From: Gerris lacustris
Lineage: Eukaryota; Arthropoda; Insecta; Hemiptera; Gerridae
Direction: 5' to 3'
Assembly: GCA_951217055.1 (NCBI GenBank)
Contig: OX578276.1
Span: 29,101,505 to 29,165,504 of the forward strand
DNA length: 64,000 nt
Positions 34,340 through 45,215 of this stretch are shown one piece after another. Numbering within the stretch: the first letter of the stretch is position 1; every line of letters starts with the position of its first letter. Position numbers and translations under genes: made by a program. Below the pieces are notes generated by a model. That model was given only the letters and a program-made list of their open reading frames with translations. It ran no database searches and was not told the DNA's origin.

Positions 34340-35893
34340 TTATACTCACACAGCACTTAAAATTCCTGTCTTAAGGACAGTTATTTTAAAATGTGCATAA
34401 AAATGATTTGTTGTAGAATGAGTATAGTCTACGTCTCATAAGATTGGTCCAGTTGAGTGCATCTTGGTCCACGGATCATTAGCATCTTTCCATTTGTATT
34501 TCGAGCTCCGAAGAACATCTGGGTCGATCCGTTAAAAGAAGGGATTTGAAATGCGAATGTGTTTAGTCGTGTAAACTAGCCCACTGTGTCTTCAGATGTT
34601 TCACAAGATATTAAAACTTCATTATGCATTATAAGAGTTATTAGTGCTGAATTAAAGCATTTCGCTTCAAATATTTATCGTCTATAAAAATCATTAGATA
34701 AAGTTGTTTTTTTAGTAGAAAATATTTCAAGATAATTTGATTTCATAACTATTTGACTCTTTAAATCTTAAAAACTCATTTGGATATAGACATTAGTCTA
34801 ATTTTTTTTAAAAAAAAGGTCTTCTCAGATTTTAAGAACTTTTTTAAAAGGTCATATCAGAAAATAAAAAAAATAAATCTAGCAGATATCAAAATTAGCA
34901 TATACTAATGAGTAGATGACATTATTTTTTCTAAAAAGAATGCCGTCTGCAAAAATTAAAAGCCGTGATTTTTAATAGTCTAAAAATGGAATGCAATCAT
35001 GTTGTCAAGATAAATAATTATTTGTATAATTAATTTTTTAATTCTAAGCATATATTAATGAGAAATTTGTGATTTTTTATAAAAAAAAAATGTATCTGTC
35101 TCCTAGAGTCTTTAGCTCGAAGTCTCTGCAGATACTTGGAACTTATAAACTTCCGGACCGATTTCGATAAAATTTTACACACATGTTCAGAAAAACCATA
35201 CAACAAGACACTACAAATTTTTAGCTCTCCCCCCCCCCCCCCCCCCCCAATTTAATAATTATAAAAAACTCCATACGAAGTAATTATTATGTATTTTAAT
35301 TTATCTCTGATTGAACCAAGAGCCTTGAACCGCAGAGGCTTATTAATTTTTTAATTCCATAATGACCCTCTTTATTATCTGTAGCATCTTTAAAGAGCTC
35401 TGTACTCAAACAATTAACACTTAAAAAATTTAATAAAATTTAAAAAATACATAATATGGTAGAATCAAAAGATAAATCAAATACATGTAGTATTACATAA
35501 TATTTATATTGCGTCTCACAATCATATAAGTACCTACTCTCGGATACACTCTACAATATAATGATAACATTTATCTTCGACATTAAGATTAATTTTTATT
35601 TACTCTTGTTGAGACCATTTATAATTAATTATCTTATGTAGTGCTTCACTTTCGATAAATCAAGTCCCTCTTATCACTTATGTTAAGACTAATGTTTCCA
35701 CTTAAACACCTTCAGGAGATTGATGTTGATAAAATAGTCTGGCAATTAATTTGGCTCATAGCTTCCTCGCATCCTATTTTGAATACTTGAATGACTATGC
35801 TTCTACAACCTATTATTGTCAAATTTCTTTTAATTTCTCCCTGTTTTTCAAACCTTTATAAATTGTTTTGAGTCTTTACATGAATTAATGTAT
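34340..35893. other. AT-rich intergenic, poly-C run at 35226-35248
   Basis: No gene. A poly-C tract of about 22 bases sits at 35227-35248, following a family E fragment at about 35120-35200. A minus-strand family B end lies at about 35755-35785. Confidence 0.45.
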
Positions 35894-35901
35894 CAAATAA
35901 G

Positions 35902-36825
35902 CAGGGCCTATTTAACAAATGGGCCAGGTGGGCCCCGGCCCAGGGGCGCAGAGGTTTTGGGGCGCACGAGGTTAGGCCCAACAAAATCTATTTTCTCAGG
36001 AACTAAATTATTCCCGGGAAAACCGCTTATATCGTCAGATTTGTTTTGACTGCATTTTAGCATTTTCTAATCAAAATCGTCGGAACCGTTTTCGAGAAAT
36101 AATTTTTTTTCATGTTTTTTCAGAGTTTTTGGGGGTAACGCCCCCAAATCCAAATTTGAAGCTAAAATTAATTTCTCGCCTCGCGGTATGATTCTTCTGA
36201 ACATGTATGCCAAATTTCGCCAAAGTCGGCCTAGTAGTTTAGGCTCCAGGCGTCTGCATAGATAGACGACAACCAAATATTTTTTTAAAACCACTTTTTT
36301 GGACTAAGGGGACCTCAAAAGGTGTAAATCCATCAAACTAAAATTTTCTTTATTTATGAGACAATAATAAACTAAACAATTGTATGGTTCTTTTCATTGG
36401 GCAGATTTTGAAGATATAATTATTGAATTTGCTATGAAAAAATCGGTTTGAGACAACTCAGACAAACTTTCTGATATACGAGTTCATAACACTTAGCCCA
36501 GTATTTTCCAATTGCTAGTTTTGGTAGTTACATTTAATTATAAAAATAACTTCTCCTCGGCGGGGAATCCGTCCGCGTTTTAAGCTATTTTCTCAGGAAC
36601 TAGATTTTTCCCGGGAAAACTGCTTATGTCGTTAGATTCGAATTTAAACGTACTAATACATTTTAGAAGTTTTTAATAAAAATCGTCGGAACCGTTTTTC
36701 AGGGCTAAAATGCATTTCTCGATTTAGCCTCGGGGTATGATTTTTCTGAACATGTATGCCAAATATCGTCAAAATCTGGGGGGGGGGGGGGGGGCAGAGC
36801 GTATCACATGCTTACCGCGGGCCTG
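35902..36825. mobile_element. hAT-like non-autonomous element, 924 bp
   Basis: Flanked by the 8 bp direct repeat CAAATAAG (35894-35901 and 36826-36833). The ends start CAGGGCC and, on the other strand, CAGGCCC. An 8 bp duplication and CAGG ends fit hAT transposons. The interior holds two diverged copies of one block (about 35998-36130 and 36592-36720, 'tcccgggaaaac...aaaatcgtcggaaccg') and a poly-G run (36778-36794). No transposase coding. Confidence 0.75.
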
Positions 36826-36834
36826 CAAATAAGC

Positions 36835-37085
36835 AAGATTTAAAGAGCTCAGAAAGTTGGAATATAATCTGCGGGGCTATCTGCGGGCTACTTCGACAAA
36901 CCATCCAAATTTTATAATTATCAGATGGGCATTCTTGAAGATATAGATGTAAATAAATGTTTGTTTGGGGACGTATCTGAAATAGATTTATAACATGGAA
37001 TTTTTAAAATTGGATTTATAAATAAATTCGATCTTCAGAACGGTCACATAGCTTTCGTTACCTTTGGTAAGCTCGTAAACAAAAA
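36835..37085 (-). repeat. Dispersed repeat family B copy, minus strand
   Basis: Ends in reverse with 'cggtcacatagctttcgttacc' type sequence followed by 'tttggtaagctcg', and includes 'gggctacttcgacaaaccat'. It lies immediately right of the hAT-like element. Confidence 0.7.
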
Positions 37086-38650
37086 ATAGACCACGCAGAA
37101 GAACAATTATGCTTTCTTTTTAGTGAAATAAACAAGCTAGATATGACTGAATATATATTTTCATAACAATTGAAAAATTATGTACCACATTGTTCTGCCT
37201 TTTTGAGCTGAGCAAAGCGAAGCCCTTATATTACACTTAGCATTTTGTTGGACACATTCTCCTCCTGAACGGCTGAACCGATTCGCACAAAATTCGGCAC
37301 GGTCATAGTGACCAACCACAGGAAGGCATAAATCTTAAATGGTCCAAATTGGAACACAGGGGTACGGGGGTACAAAAGTTAAAATACTATATGCCCTTCA
37401 TGATGCATGTCGTTTGAAAGCTCTTTAAGAGTACGGTTATTGTTGTTATGTTCACTTTTGTCATATTTTCTTTTAAGAGGGGGTAAAATAGAAAACCCGG
37501 GAAAAAATGCTGTTTTTGATAAATGTTATCATGGCCTAATGCAAACAAATTAATGTAATATGAATTTTAACGCATGAATAAAATTTAAGATTAAAATGCA
37601 CGCTCAGCTCAATATTGCAAGCAGACAACTGCATTGCACACCTAGTTTATTTTAAGTATTGTTTCTGTACTCTGTGCAGTCACGTGAAGCCTAAACTAAC
37701 GGGCCAATTTCGATTAAATTTGGCTTACATTTTCAGAAAAGTCATACCGCAAGGGCCAATTTCGATTACATTTGGCTTACATATCCCGAGGCTAGGTGAG
37801 AAATTTATATTTTAGCTCTAAATTTAGGTGTGCAACCAAATTAGTGAAAATAATATTATTTCTCGAAAACGGTTCTGATGATTTCGATTTAAGAACTCTT
37901 AAATGTAGTTCATTTAAATACGAATGGGCGAAGGTTGACATTAGATCATACTGTGCTATAAAAATGAAATATAAAAATTATTGATAACCAACACTTCGTT
38001 CAAAGCTCTTAAAAAGCATTGTTTTCTTTTTTTTTTTTAAATCATTGAAATTTTAATGGAAAATGGTAGGAAGGCAGGTAACTAGAGGTGACACTTTGTC
38101 ATACCCCCTCATCTCGATATTAGTCGTTGTCGAGACTGATATTATGAATACGAGCCAGTTTTAGAATACTATGCTTATAACTACACTAATATTTTGGTTC
38201 CATTATTTTGTTAATGTAAATAAAAACACCATAGAGTTTTAAGAATTTTAGGATTTTTATTAGAAATACTATCTTTTGCAATAAACAATATGAATAGACG
38301 AGTGCTTTCAGACGGATAGTAAAAACTAAGAAAATGTGTTAAATGAAATTAAAAACAACCACAATATAATTATCTTAATTTACTGAAAATTTTGAGAATC
38401 AGTAAAATTGAAACATGTATTTTTTTAAATTATCAAAATTTAATTGTCTAGTAAGTCATCTTAAGAATGACCTAGAAAGGGGACAAGATAGCTAATAATT
38501 CTTATTAGATTAAATAATTTAAAACTATACAAGGGTCAATTTACAACTTCATAGAAATAATAAATGGTTGATCTCGAATTGTCAGTGCCTCATCACTTAC
38601 ACTATCGATATTTCAAATAGATGTTTAGACTTCAAGATACTATAACTACT
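37086..38650. other. Intergenic with fragments of families A and E
   Basis: A family A fragment is at 37350-37490 and family E fragments at about 37675-37790 ('gaagcctaaactaacgggcc'), where the block 'gggccaatttcgatta' is itself duplicated. No gene. Confidence 0.5.
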
Positions 38651-38654
38651 ATGA

Positions 38655-41170
38655 AATCACTTTGTCTAAAGAACTGTTAGATTTTTGTCCCTGGATTCGT
38701 TGTATGATGTCTCTTTGTGTAAAGAAATGTTAGATTTTTGTCCCTGGATTGGTTGGATGATGTCTCTTTGTTTAAAGAACTGTTAGATTGTTGTCCCTGG
38801 ATTCGTTGGATGATGTCTCTTTGTTTAAAGAGCTGTTAGATTTTTGTCCCTGGATTGGTTGGATGGTGTCTCTTTGTCTAAAGAGCTGTTCCATTTTGGT
38901 CTCTAGATCCGTTGCCGTTGCATGATGTTTCCTTGTCTAAATAACTGCTAGATTTATGTCCCTGGATTCGTAGGATGATGTCTCTTTGTTTAAAGAACTG
39001 TTAGATTTTTGTCTCTAAATTCGTTGGATGATGTCTCTTTGTTTAAAGAGCTGTTAGATTTTTGTCCCTGGATTGGTTGGATGGTGTCCCTTTGTTTAAA
39101 GAACTGTTCCATTTTGGTCTCTAGATCCGTTGCCGTTGCATGACGTTTCCTTGTCTAAATAACTGCTAGATTTTTGTCCCTGGATTCGTTGGATGATGTC
39201 TCTTTGTTTAAAGAGCTGTTAGATTTTTGTCCCTGGATCCGTTGGTTGGTGTCTCTTTGTCTAAAGAGCTGTTCCATTTTGGTCTCTAGATCCGTTTCCG
39301 TTGCATGATGTTTCCTTGTCTAAATAACTGTTAGATTTTTGTCCCTGGATTCGTAGGATGATGTCTCTTTGTTTAAAGAACTGTTAGATTTTTGTCTCTA
39401 AATTCGTTGGATGATGTCTCTTTGTTTAAAGAGCTGTTAGATTTTTGTCCATGGATCCGTTTGTTGGTGTCTCTTTGTCTAAAGAGCTGTTCCATTTTGG
39501 TCTCTAGATCCGTTGCCGTTGCATGATGTTTCCTTGTCTAAATAACTGCTAGATTTTTGTCCCTGGATTCGTTGGATGATATCTCTTTGTTTAAAGAAAT
39601 GTTAGATCTTTGTCTCTAAATTCGTTGGATGATGTCTCTTTGTTTAAAGAGCTGTTAGATTTTTGTCCCTGGATTGGTTGGATGGTGTCCCTTTGTTTAA
39701 AGAACTGTTCCATTTTGGTCTCTAGATCTGTTGCCGTTGCATGATGTTTCCTTGTCTAAATAACTGCTAGATTTTTGTCCCTGGATTCGTTGGATGATGT
39801 CTCTTTGTTTAAAGAGCTGTTAGATTTTTGTCCCTGGATTGGTTGGATGGTGTCCCTTTATTTAAAGAACTGTTCCATTTTGGTCTCTAGATCTGTTGCC
39901 GTTGCATGATGTTTCCTTGTCTAAATAACTGCTAGATTTTTGTCCCTGGATTCGTTGGATGATATCTCTTTGTTTAAAGAAATGTTAGATCTTTGTCTCT
40001 AAATTCGTTGGATGATGTCTCTTTGTTTAAAGAGCTGTTAGATTTTTGTCCATGGATCCGTTTGTTGGTGTCTCTTTGTCTAAAGAGCTGTTCCATTTTG
40101 GTCTCTAGATCCGTTGCCGTTGCATGATGTTTCCTTGTCTAAATAACTGCTAGATTTTTGTCCCTGGATTCGTTGGATGATATCTCTTTGTTTAAAGAAA
40201 TGTTAGATCTTTGTCTCTAAATTCGTTGGATGATGTCTCTTTGTTTAAAGAGCTGTTAGATTTTTGTCCCTGGATTGGTTGGATGGTGTCCCTTTGTTTA
40301 AAGAACTGTTCCATTTTGGTCTCTAGATCTGTTGCCGTTGCATGATGTTTCCTTGTCTAAATAACTGCTAGATTTTTGTCCCTGGATTCGTTGGATGATG
40401 TCTCTTTGTTTAAAGAGCTGTTAGATTTTTGTCCCTGGATTGGTTGGATGGTGTCCCTTTGTTTAAAGAACTGTTCCATTTTGGTCTCTAGATCTGTTGC
40501 CGTTGCATGATGTTTCCTTGTCTAAATAACTGCTAGATTTTTGTCCCTGGATTCGTTGGATGATATCTCTTTGTTTAAAGAAATGTTAGATCTTTGTCTC
40601 TAAATTCGTTGGATGATGTCTCTTTGTTTAATGAGCTGTTAGATTTTTGTCCCTGGATTGGTTGGATGGTGTCCCTTTGTTTAAAGAACTATTCCATTTT
40701 GGTCTCTAGATCTGTTGCCGTTGCATGATGTTTCCTTGTCTAAATAACTGCTAGATCTTTGTCTCTAAATTCGTTGGATGATGTCTCTTTGTTTAAAGAG
40801 CTGTTAGATTTTTGTCCCTGGATCCGTTGGTTGGTGTCTCTTTGTCTAAAGAGCTGTTCCATTTTGGTCTCTAGATCCGTTTCCGTTGCATGATGTTTCC
40901 TTGTCTAAATAACAGCTAGATTTTTGTCCCTGGATTCGTTGGATGATGTCTCTTTGTTTAAAGAACTGTTAGATTTTTGTCCCTGGATTCGTTGGATGAT
41001 GTCTCTTTGTTTAAAGAACTGTTAGATTTTTGTCCCTGGATTCGTTGGATGATGTCTCTTTGTTTAAAGAACTGTTAGATTTTTGTCCCGGGATTCGATG
41101 GATGATGTCTCTTTGTATAAAGAACTGTTAGATTTTTGTCCCTGGATTTATTGGAACATGCCACTTTTCC
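38655..41170 (+). repeat. 53/59 bp satellite with 165/218 bp higher-order repeats
   Basis: About 2.5 kb of monomers, 53 bp ('tctctttgtttaaagaactg...') or 59 bp where 'gttgcc' is inserted. A marker monomer 'ccttgtctaaataact' falls at 38931, 39149, 39314, 39532, 39750, 39915, 40133, 40351, 40516, 40734 and 40899. The spacings are exactly 218 or 165 bp, that is three 53-mers plus one 59-mer, or two 53-mers plus one 59-mer. No indels break this register. The ends fade into simple monomers. Confidence 0.97.
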
Positions 41171-42100
41171 AAAGAATTGTTGGACAAAGAGACATGTAAG
41201 AAAGTAATTATCTGTCTTTGTCTTTCATTTTTTTATGAAACAACCCCAGAAACTGAAGTATATGAATACTAACTTGAGATTTGCCGTCAAAATACATAAA
41301 TAATTGTTTATCTATAAACTAAATCGTTTGGTATCATTTCAGTGAGGTATGGATTTATTTCGACCATTTCAAAATTCGTTTCTACATTCTTTAAGAGACG
41401 TTGAACTTTATCTTCTTTTCTTATTTGATAAGATATAGATTTTTCCATAAGGCTCAAAGGATTGTTTTGCTAGACAAAGGATTACTTGTAAGTTTGTAAA
41501 ACAAAGTACCTGAAAGGCACAAAGCGTACACAGACAGGAAGTGTTTTGAAGAGGATAATAAAGACTACCGAAGCTCTTTGAAACTGTAAAGACAATGTCA
41601 ATCTGTGCCAATTAAACTCTATTTTCCTCCAGTATCATTTATTTAACAGTTATGTCATCTTCTAAAAATGGTTTTGGTGTTATTATTTAATATATAATTA
41701 ATATCTGTCGCAATAAATTGTCTTGTTTTCTTTAGAGGTAATAATTAACCCGTCTCATTGTTGCTGTAATAAGTCTACTGTTCTACTCACAAGAGAAATA
41801 ATAAACAATTGTTTTTTGTTTCGGCTTCAAGGGAAAGTTAACGGGGCTAATAAATTGTACATCGTTGAACAAAATATTAATAAACCTGTATTATAAACGA
41901 TATTACGTAACTGTTTGGAGTATTTTTTTCTTAACTTTTTTTTATCTTAATTCATAATGTGAGCTATTAATAGACGTGAATGAAATCACTCGTTTTGGAA
42001 CATTAATTACAATTATTCACATGAGTCAAGAGGTAAATTTTCGTGATTTTTAGTCCTAACCTTTATTTATTTCCTATTAAGTTACAAAGCGCATACAAAA
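41171..42100. other. AT-rich intergenic, no gene seen
   Basis: No gene, element end or tandem array recognised. Confidence 0.4.
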
Positions 42101-42101
42101 G

Positions 42102-42179
<78 letters not shown>
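42101..42179. repeat. (TA)n microsatellite, left flank of retrozyme-like element
   Basis: About 78 bp of TA repeats ending at the start of the inverted segment of the element. A matching array lies on the other side at 42783-42856. Confidence 0.97.
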
Positions 42180-42181
<2 letters not shown>

Positions 42182-42293
42182 ACTTATCAGAGACGAGGGT
42201 GCTCTCATACCGCCATTCTTGCTTGGCTGGCAAAACACATCAGCAGAGTAATACCGTGTGTTGCACACTGCAATAGGCTACACAATTTACCCC

Positions 42294-42600
42294 TGGCCCC
42301 TGATGAGTCGGACGCGACGAAACGATGCAGGACATGGCATAATGCCGAGCCAACATCTTAATGACGTTATGTCTGATGTTGGAACAGTTCCTATGTGTCA
42401 CGCTTGCGTGGCACATCCCTTGGTGTCTCTCGCAAATTGTGTAGCCTATTGCAGTGTGCAACACACGGTATTACTCTGCTGATGTGTTTTGCCAGCCAAG
42501 CTAGAATGGCGGTATGAGAGCACCCTCGTCTCTGATAAGTCCTATATCTGATCTTCTTGATATAGCATAGGTCCAGAGTTGGGTGGGCATCGTCGGGCCC
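42294..42600 (+). ncRNA. Long-range hammerhead ribozyme
   Basis: Core CTGATGA (42300-42306), stem II GTCG/CGAC with GACG loop (42307-42318), GAAA (42319-42322). Stem III 5' strand ACGATGC (42322-42328) pairs perfectly (7 bp) with GCATCGT (42587-42593), followed by C at 42594 as the cleavage nucleotide. Stem I forms between GGCCC before the core and GGGCC after the cleavage site (5 bp). All core bases of a hammerhead are present. The unusual point is the ~258 nt enclosed by stem III. A second core lies at 42601-42629. Confidence 0.8.
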
Positions 42601-42629
42601 CTGATGAGTCGGACGCGACGAAACGATGC
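42601..42629 (+). ncRNA. Second hammerhead core (dimer-type)
   Basis: CTGATGA (42601-42607), GTCG-GACG-CGAC, GAAA, ACGATGC (42623-42629). Upstream GCATCGTC (42587-42594) and palindromic GGGCCC (42595-42600) lie directly adjacent. As a single hairpin, stem I would have no loop, so cleavage would need two RNA copies pairing through GGGCCC, as in viroid double hammerheads. The downstream partner unit is cut off by the (TA)n array. Confidence 0.7.
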
Positions 42630-42779
42630 AGGACATGGCATAATGCCGAGCCAACATCTTAATGACGTTATGTCTGATGTTGGAACAGTTCCTATGTGTC
42701 ACGCTTGCGTGGCACATCCCTTGGTGTCTCTCGCAAATTGTGTAGCCTATTGCAGTGTGCAACACACGGTATTACTCTG

Positions 42780-42782
<3 letters not shown>

Positions 42783-42856
<74 letters not shown>
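42783..42856. repeat. (TA)n microsatellite, right flank of retrozyme-like element
   Basis: About 74 bp of TA repeats directly joined to the truncated second unit. Confidence 0.97.
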
Positions 42857-42858
<2 letters not shown>

Positions 42859-43119
42859 ATAAATCCTTTTCTCACTTCTATGGACCTATTTGTTAAAAAA
42901 TATGAACGCAGCCATCCTAATAATCTAATATAATGCGGTAATCCTACGCCATGCATATAAGTAAAGCAGGTTATTTGAAGGAGATTTAAGACATGACAAA
43001 ACTTAAGTTGACTAAAGCGTATTCAATTTAAATTACCAGGAGAACCATTTCAGTTCATCATAAATTTTAAACTTTATTAATTTCCTACTCTCCTGTGTAA
43101 ATGTATTTGATTAATTGCT

Positions 43120-43690
43120 TCCTCCATTACCGAAGGTATAAGATCGTTTAGAAGAACGAAACATTTTTTTCTCCAATTTCAAAAATTCTAAGACTGAAAT
43201 CTGTTTCAGACATCAAGTAACATTTTTAGTACGGTTTCTATCGGTCTGTCCAGAATTTTCGAAATCGGGCCCAAAATTAGCCCGCATTTTTGGTCCCATA
43301 TAAGTTTCAACCTTCTGCGCCTATTTGTTTCTCTTCCTCATGCGCACACTTATGTATGATTATATCTTCAAAAGTACTCATCTGATTTTCAAGAAATTTG
43401 GATGTTTTGGCGAAACAGGCTACTTTCGTACAGATATTGCAAGGAACCTAGTGCCGCACTTTTTATTAAATGAAAAGTTCCACAACAAACACATTAGGAA
43501 GCAAATGTCTTTGTTTATCAGTCTGTGTGTCTATTTATCTCTATTCTAATGTCTATATGTCTAGTCTGTCTATAATATATTCTATACTCTATACAATAGT
43601 ATATTATTGAATTGTATATTAAAGTTGGTCTACTGATGATCCCAAGACAATTTCTCCTTCTGTAACGTGAGGAAGCAATTTACCAAACTA
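43120..43690 (+). repeat. Dispersed repeat family B copy
   Basis: Shows 'taccgaaggtataagatcg', 'gtttcagacatcaagtaac', 'ttctgcgcctatttgtttct' and 'gtgaggaagcaattt' in family order. It has an internal CTGT/CTAT-rich run at about 43520-43600. Confidence 0.7.
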
Positions 43691-43759
43691 ATAGCAGAAG
43701 TTTGGTATAGTTTAATATTTTTTTTTATTATTTAATTAAGAGAGAAACAAAATTTTAAT

Positions 43760-43764
<5 letters not shown>

Positions 43765-43857
<93 letters not shown>

Positions 43858-43858
43858 T
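43765..43858. repeat. (TA)n(TG)n compound microsatellite
   Basis: TA repeats with one interruption followed by about 13 TG repeats. Confidence 0.97.
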
Positions 43859-44810
43859 TAAGTGTTAGAGGAGGCTTGATAAAGAAACAATAAATAATTT
43901 TATATTTTATTATGCAAGCTATCCTAACATCCCAACTATATCCACCAACGCAAGTTCTCAAAGTTTATGATTTAAAATTAAGTTTAAAGGTTTTTTAAAA
44001 AAATAAAAAAATATGCTAGTGGGCATTTTCTTGCCTCCACATTTCCTGTCTATATATCCTAACCCCCAGATTCACCTACGGTATTCTCTTTACACAGTTA
44101 TAAATGAAATAGTCAAAAAACGAAGAAAACAAAAAAATCTGTGTTTTAGAGGTATATTAAGTTAAGAATTGATGTGCGTATGCCTGCACTAAGAGGTACG
44201 GGTACGTATGCCTGCACTAAGTGTTCATGATTACGAGACTGAGTCTATTTTTTACAATACAAAGAGTGTCAAATGCATTTAATAATGGTTCGAGCCCCAG
44301 AAAGAACATATTTGTCGATCTAGAGACACGGTCTTCAACAACGAAGGATGCTGATAATGCTGGATATTTTCGTGTGAACGTTTTCCGAAGAATAATAGGC
44401 CCAACAGTTATTATTTATTATTATTATTGAGTGTAACTGGTTCGACATTCATGTTAATACTACTTGTATCGCCATTCATTGCACCTCTTTAACTTGCCCA
44501 AGCCCAATATGTAAAAGAGGAAGATGGAGTGGACAACAGTACAATAATGAGTTTATATATGACACATACCTAATAAAGACCCACTTGCTAAATAAAATCA
44601 AAAATATTGAAATTTGCATCAGGACATCTTATACGGGTGAGTGATATAGAAGAACTCCAGGAGAGAAATAGTTTGGATAAAATTGAGGAAGATTTATTAA
44701 AATGTAATACAGAAATGGCGTAACTGGGCAACAAATTGTGGTATAAGTTAAGATTCATAACAGATTGTAGAGGTAGAGCAACAAAAGATTAAAGAAAAAT
44801 AGTCTGTCAA
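43859..44810. other. Intergenic, no gene seen
   Basis: No recognised gene. A 'gtatgcctgcactaag' duplication occurs at about 44178 and 44207, and a short (TTA)n run at about 44412. An open frame at 44221-44430 has no motif. Confidence 0.4.
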
Positions 44811-44820
44811 TTAGTGTGTC

Positions 44821-45047
44821 TATATGCCACACTAATTGACAGTGGCTATATGCCACACTAATTGACAGTGGCTATATGCCACACTAATTGACAGTGGCTA
44901 TATGCCACACTAATTGACAGTGGCTATATGCCACACTAATTGACAGTGGCTATATGCCACACTAATTGACAGTGGCTATATGCCACACTAATTGACAGTG
45001 GCTATATGCCACACTAATTGACAGTGGCTATATGCCACACTAATTGA
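44821..45047 (+). repeat. 26 bp minisatellite, 8.7 perfect copies
   Basis: Unit 'tatatgccacactaattgac' plus 'agtggc', 26 bp, essentially without variants. The unit is the terminal sequence of dispersed family B ('atgtgccacactaattggcag'), and a family B copy follows at 45050. A short inverted piece of the unit ('gtcaattagtgtg') precedes it at 44807-44819. Confidence 0.96.
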
Positions 45048-45049
45048 CT

Positions 45050-45215
45050 ACTACTTCATGGGTACTATTAAAGATGTAGGTGTTATAAAAATATGTCTGC
45101 GCACGTGGAAGAGAATCCAATAGGCGCAGAAGGTTGAAATTTTTATATGGGACCATCAATGGGCTAATTTTGACCTGCCACCTAAAGTTCATTCGAAGGT
45201 CGATATAGCGTATCT
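45050..45215 (-). repeat. Dispersed repeat family B fragment, minus strand
   Basis: Reverse-oriented 'gcgcaga aggttgaaa', 'atatgggaccatcaatggg' and related landmarks. It joins the minisatellite made from the same family's end. Confidence 0.65.

Larger units (their letters stand above)
42180..42782 (+). mobile_element. Retrozyme-like element: 301 bp tandem unit with hammerhead
   Basis: Unit 1 is 42294-42594 and partial unit 2 is 42595-42782; the ~183 bp from the core onward (42300-42482 and 42601-42783) appear identical. Upstream, 42180-42288 is the reverse complement of about 42436-42545 with one mismatch. Nothing codes for protein. Non-coding tandem units of 170-400 bp with a hammerhead, made via circular RNA, are known as retrozymes. 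The (TA)n arrays on both sides suggest insertion into a TA microsatellite. A fragment of hammerhead satellite DNA is the alternative. Confidence 0.75.

Noticed and set aside
38655..41170. CRISPR array
   Set aside because: No constant repeat separated by unique spacers; all monomers are variants of one sequence in a contiguous satellite. The 18.9, 26.4 and 60.6 kb arrays fail for the same reason.
42240..42783. Proteins on both strands of the hammerhead repeat (74 and 124 codons)
   Set aside because: The frames are duplicated only because the 301 bp unit is duplicated and inverted. The conserved structure is RNA-type (ribozyme core and hairpins).
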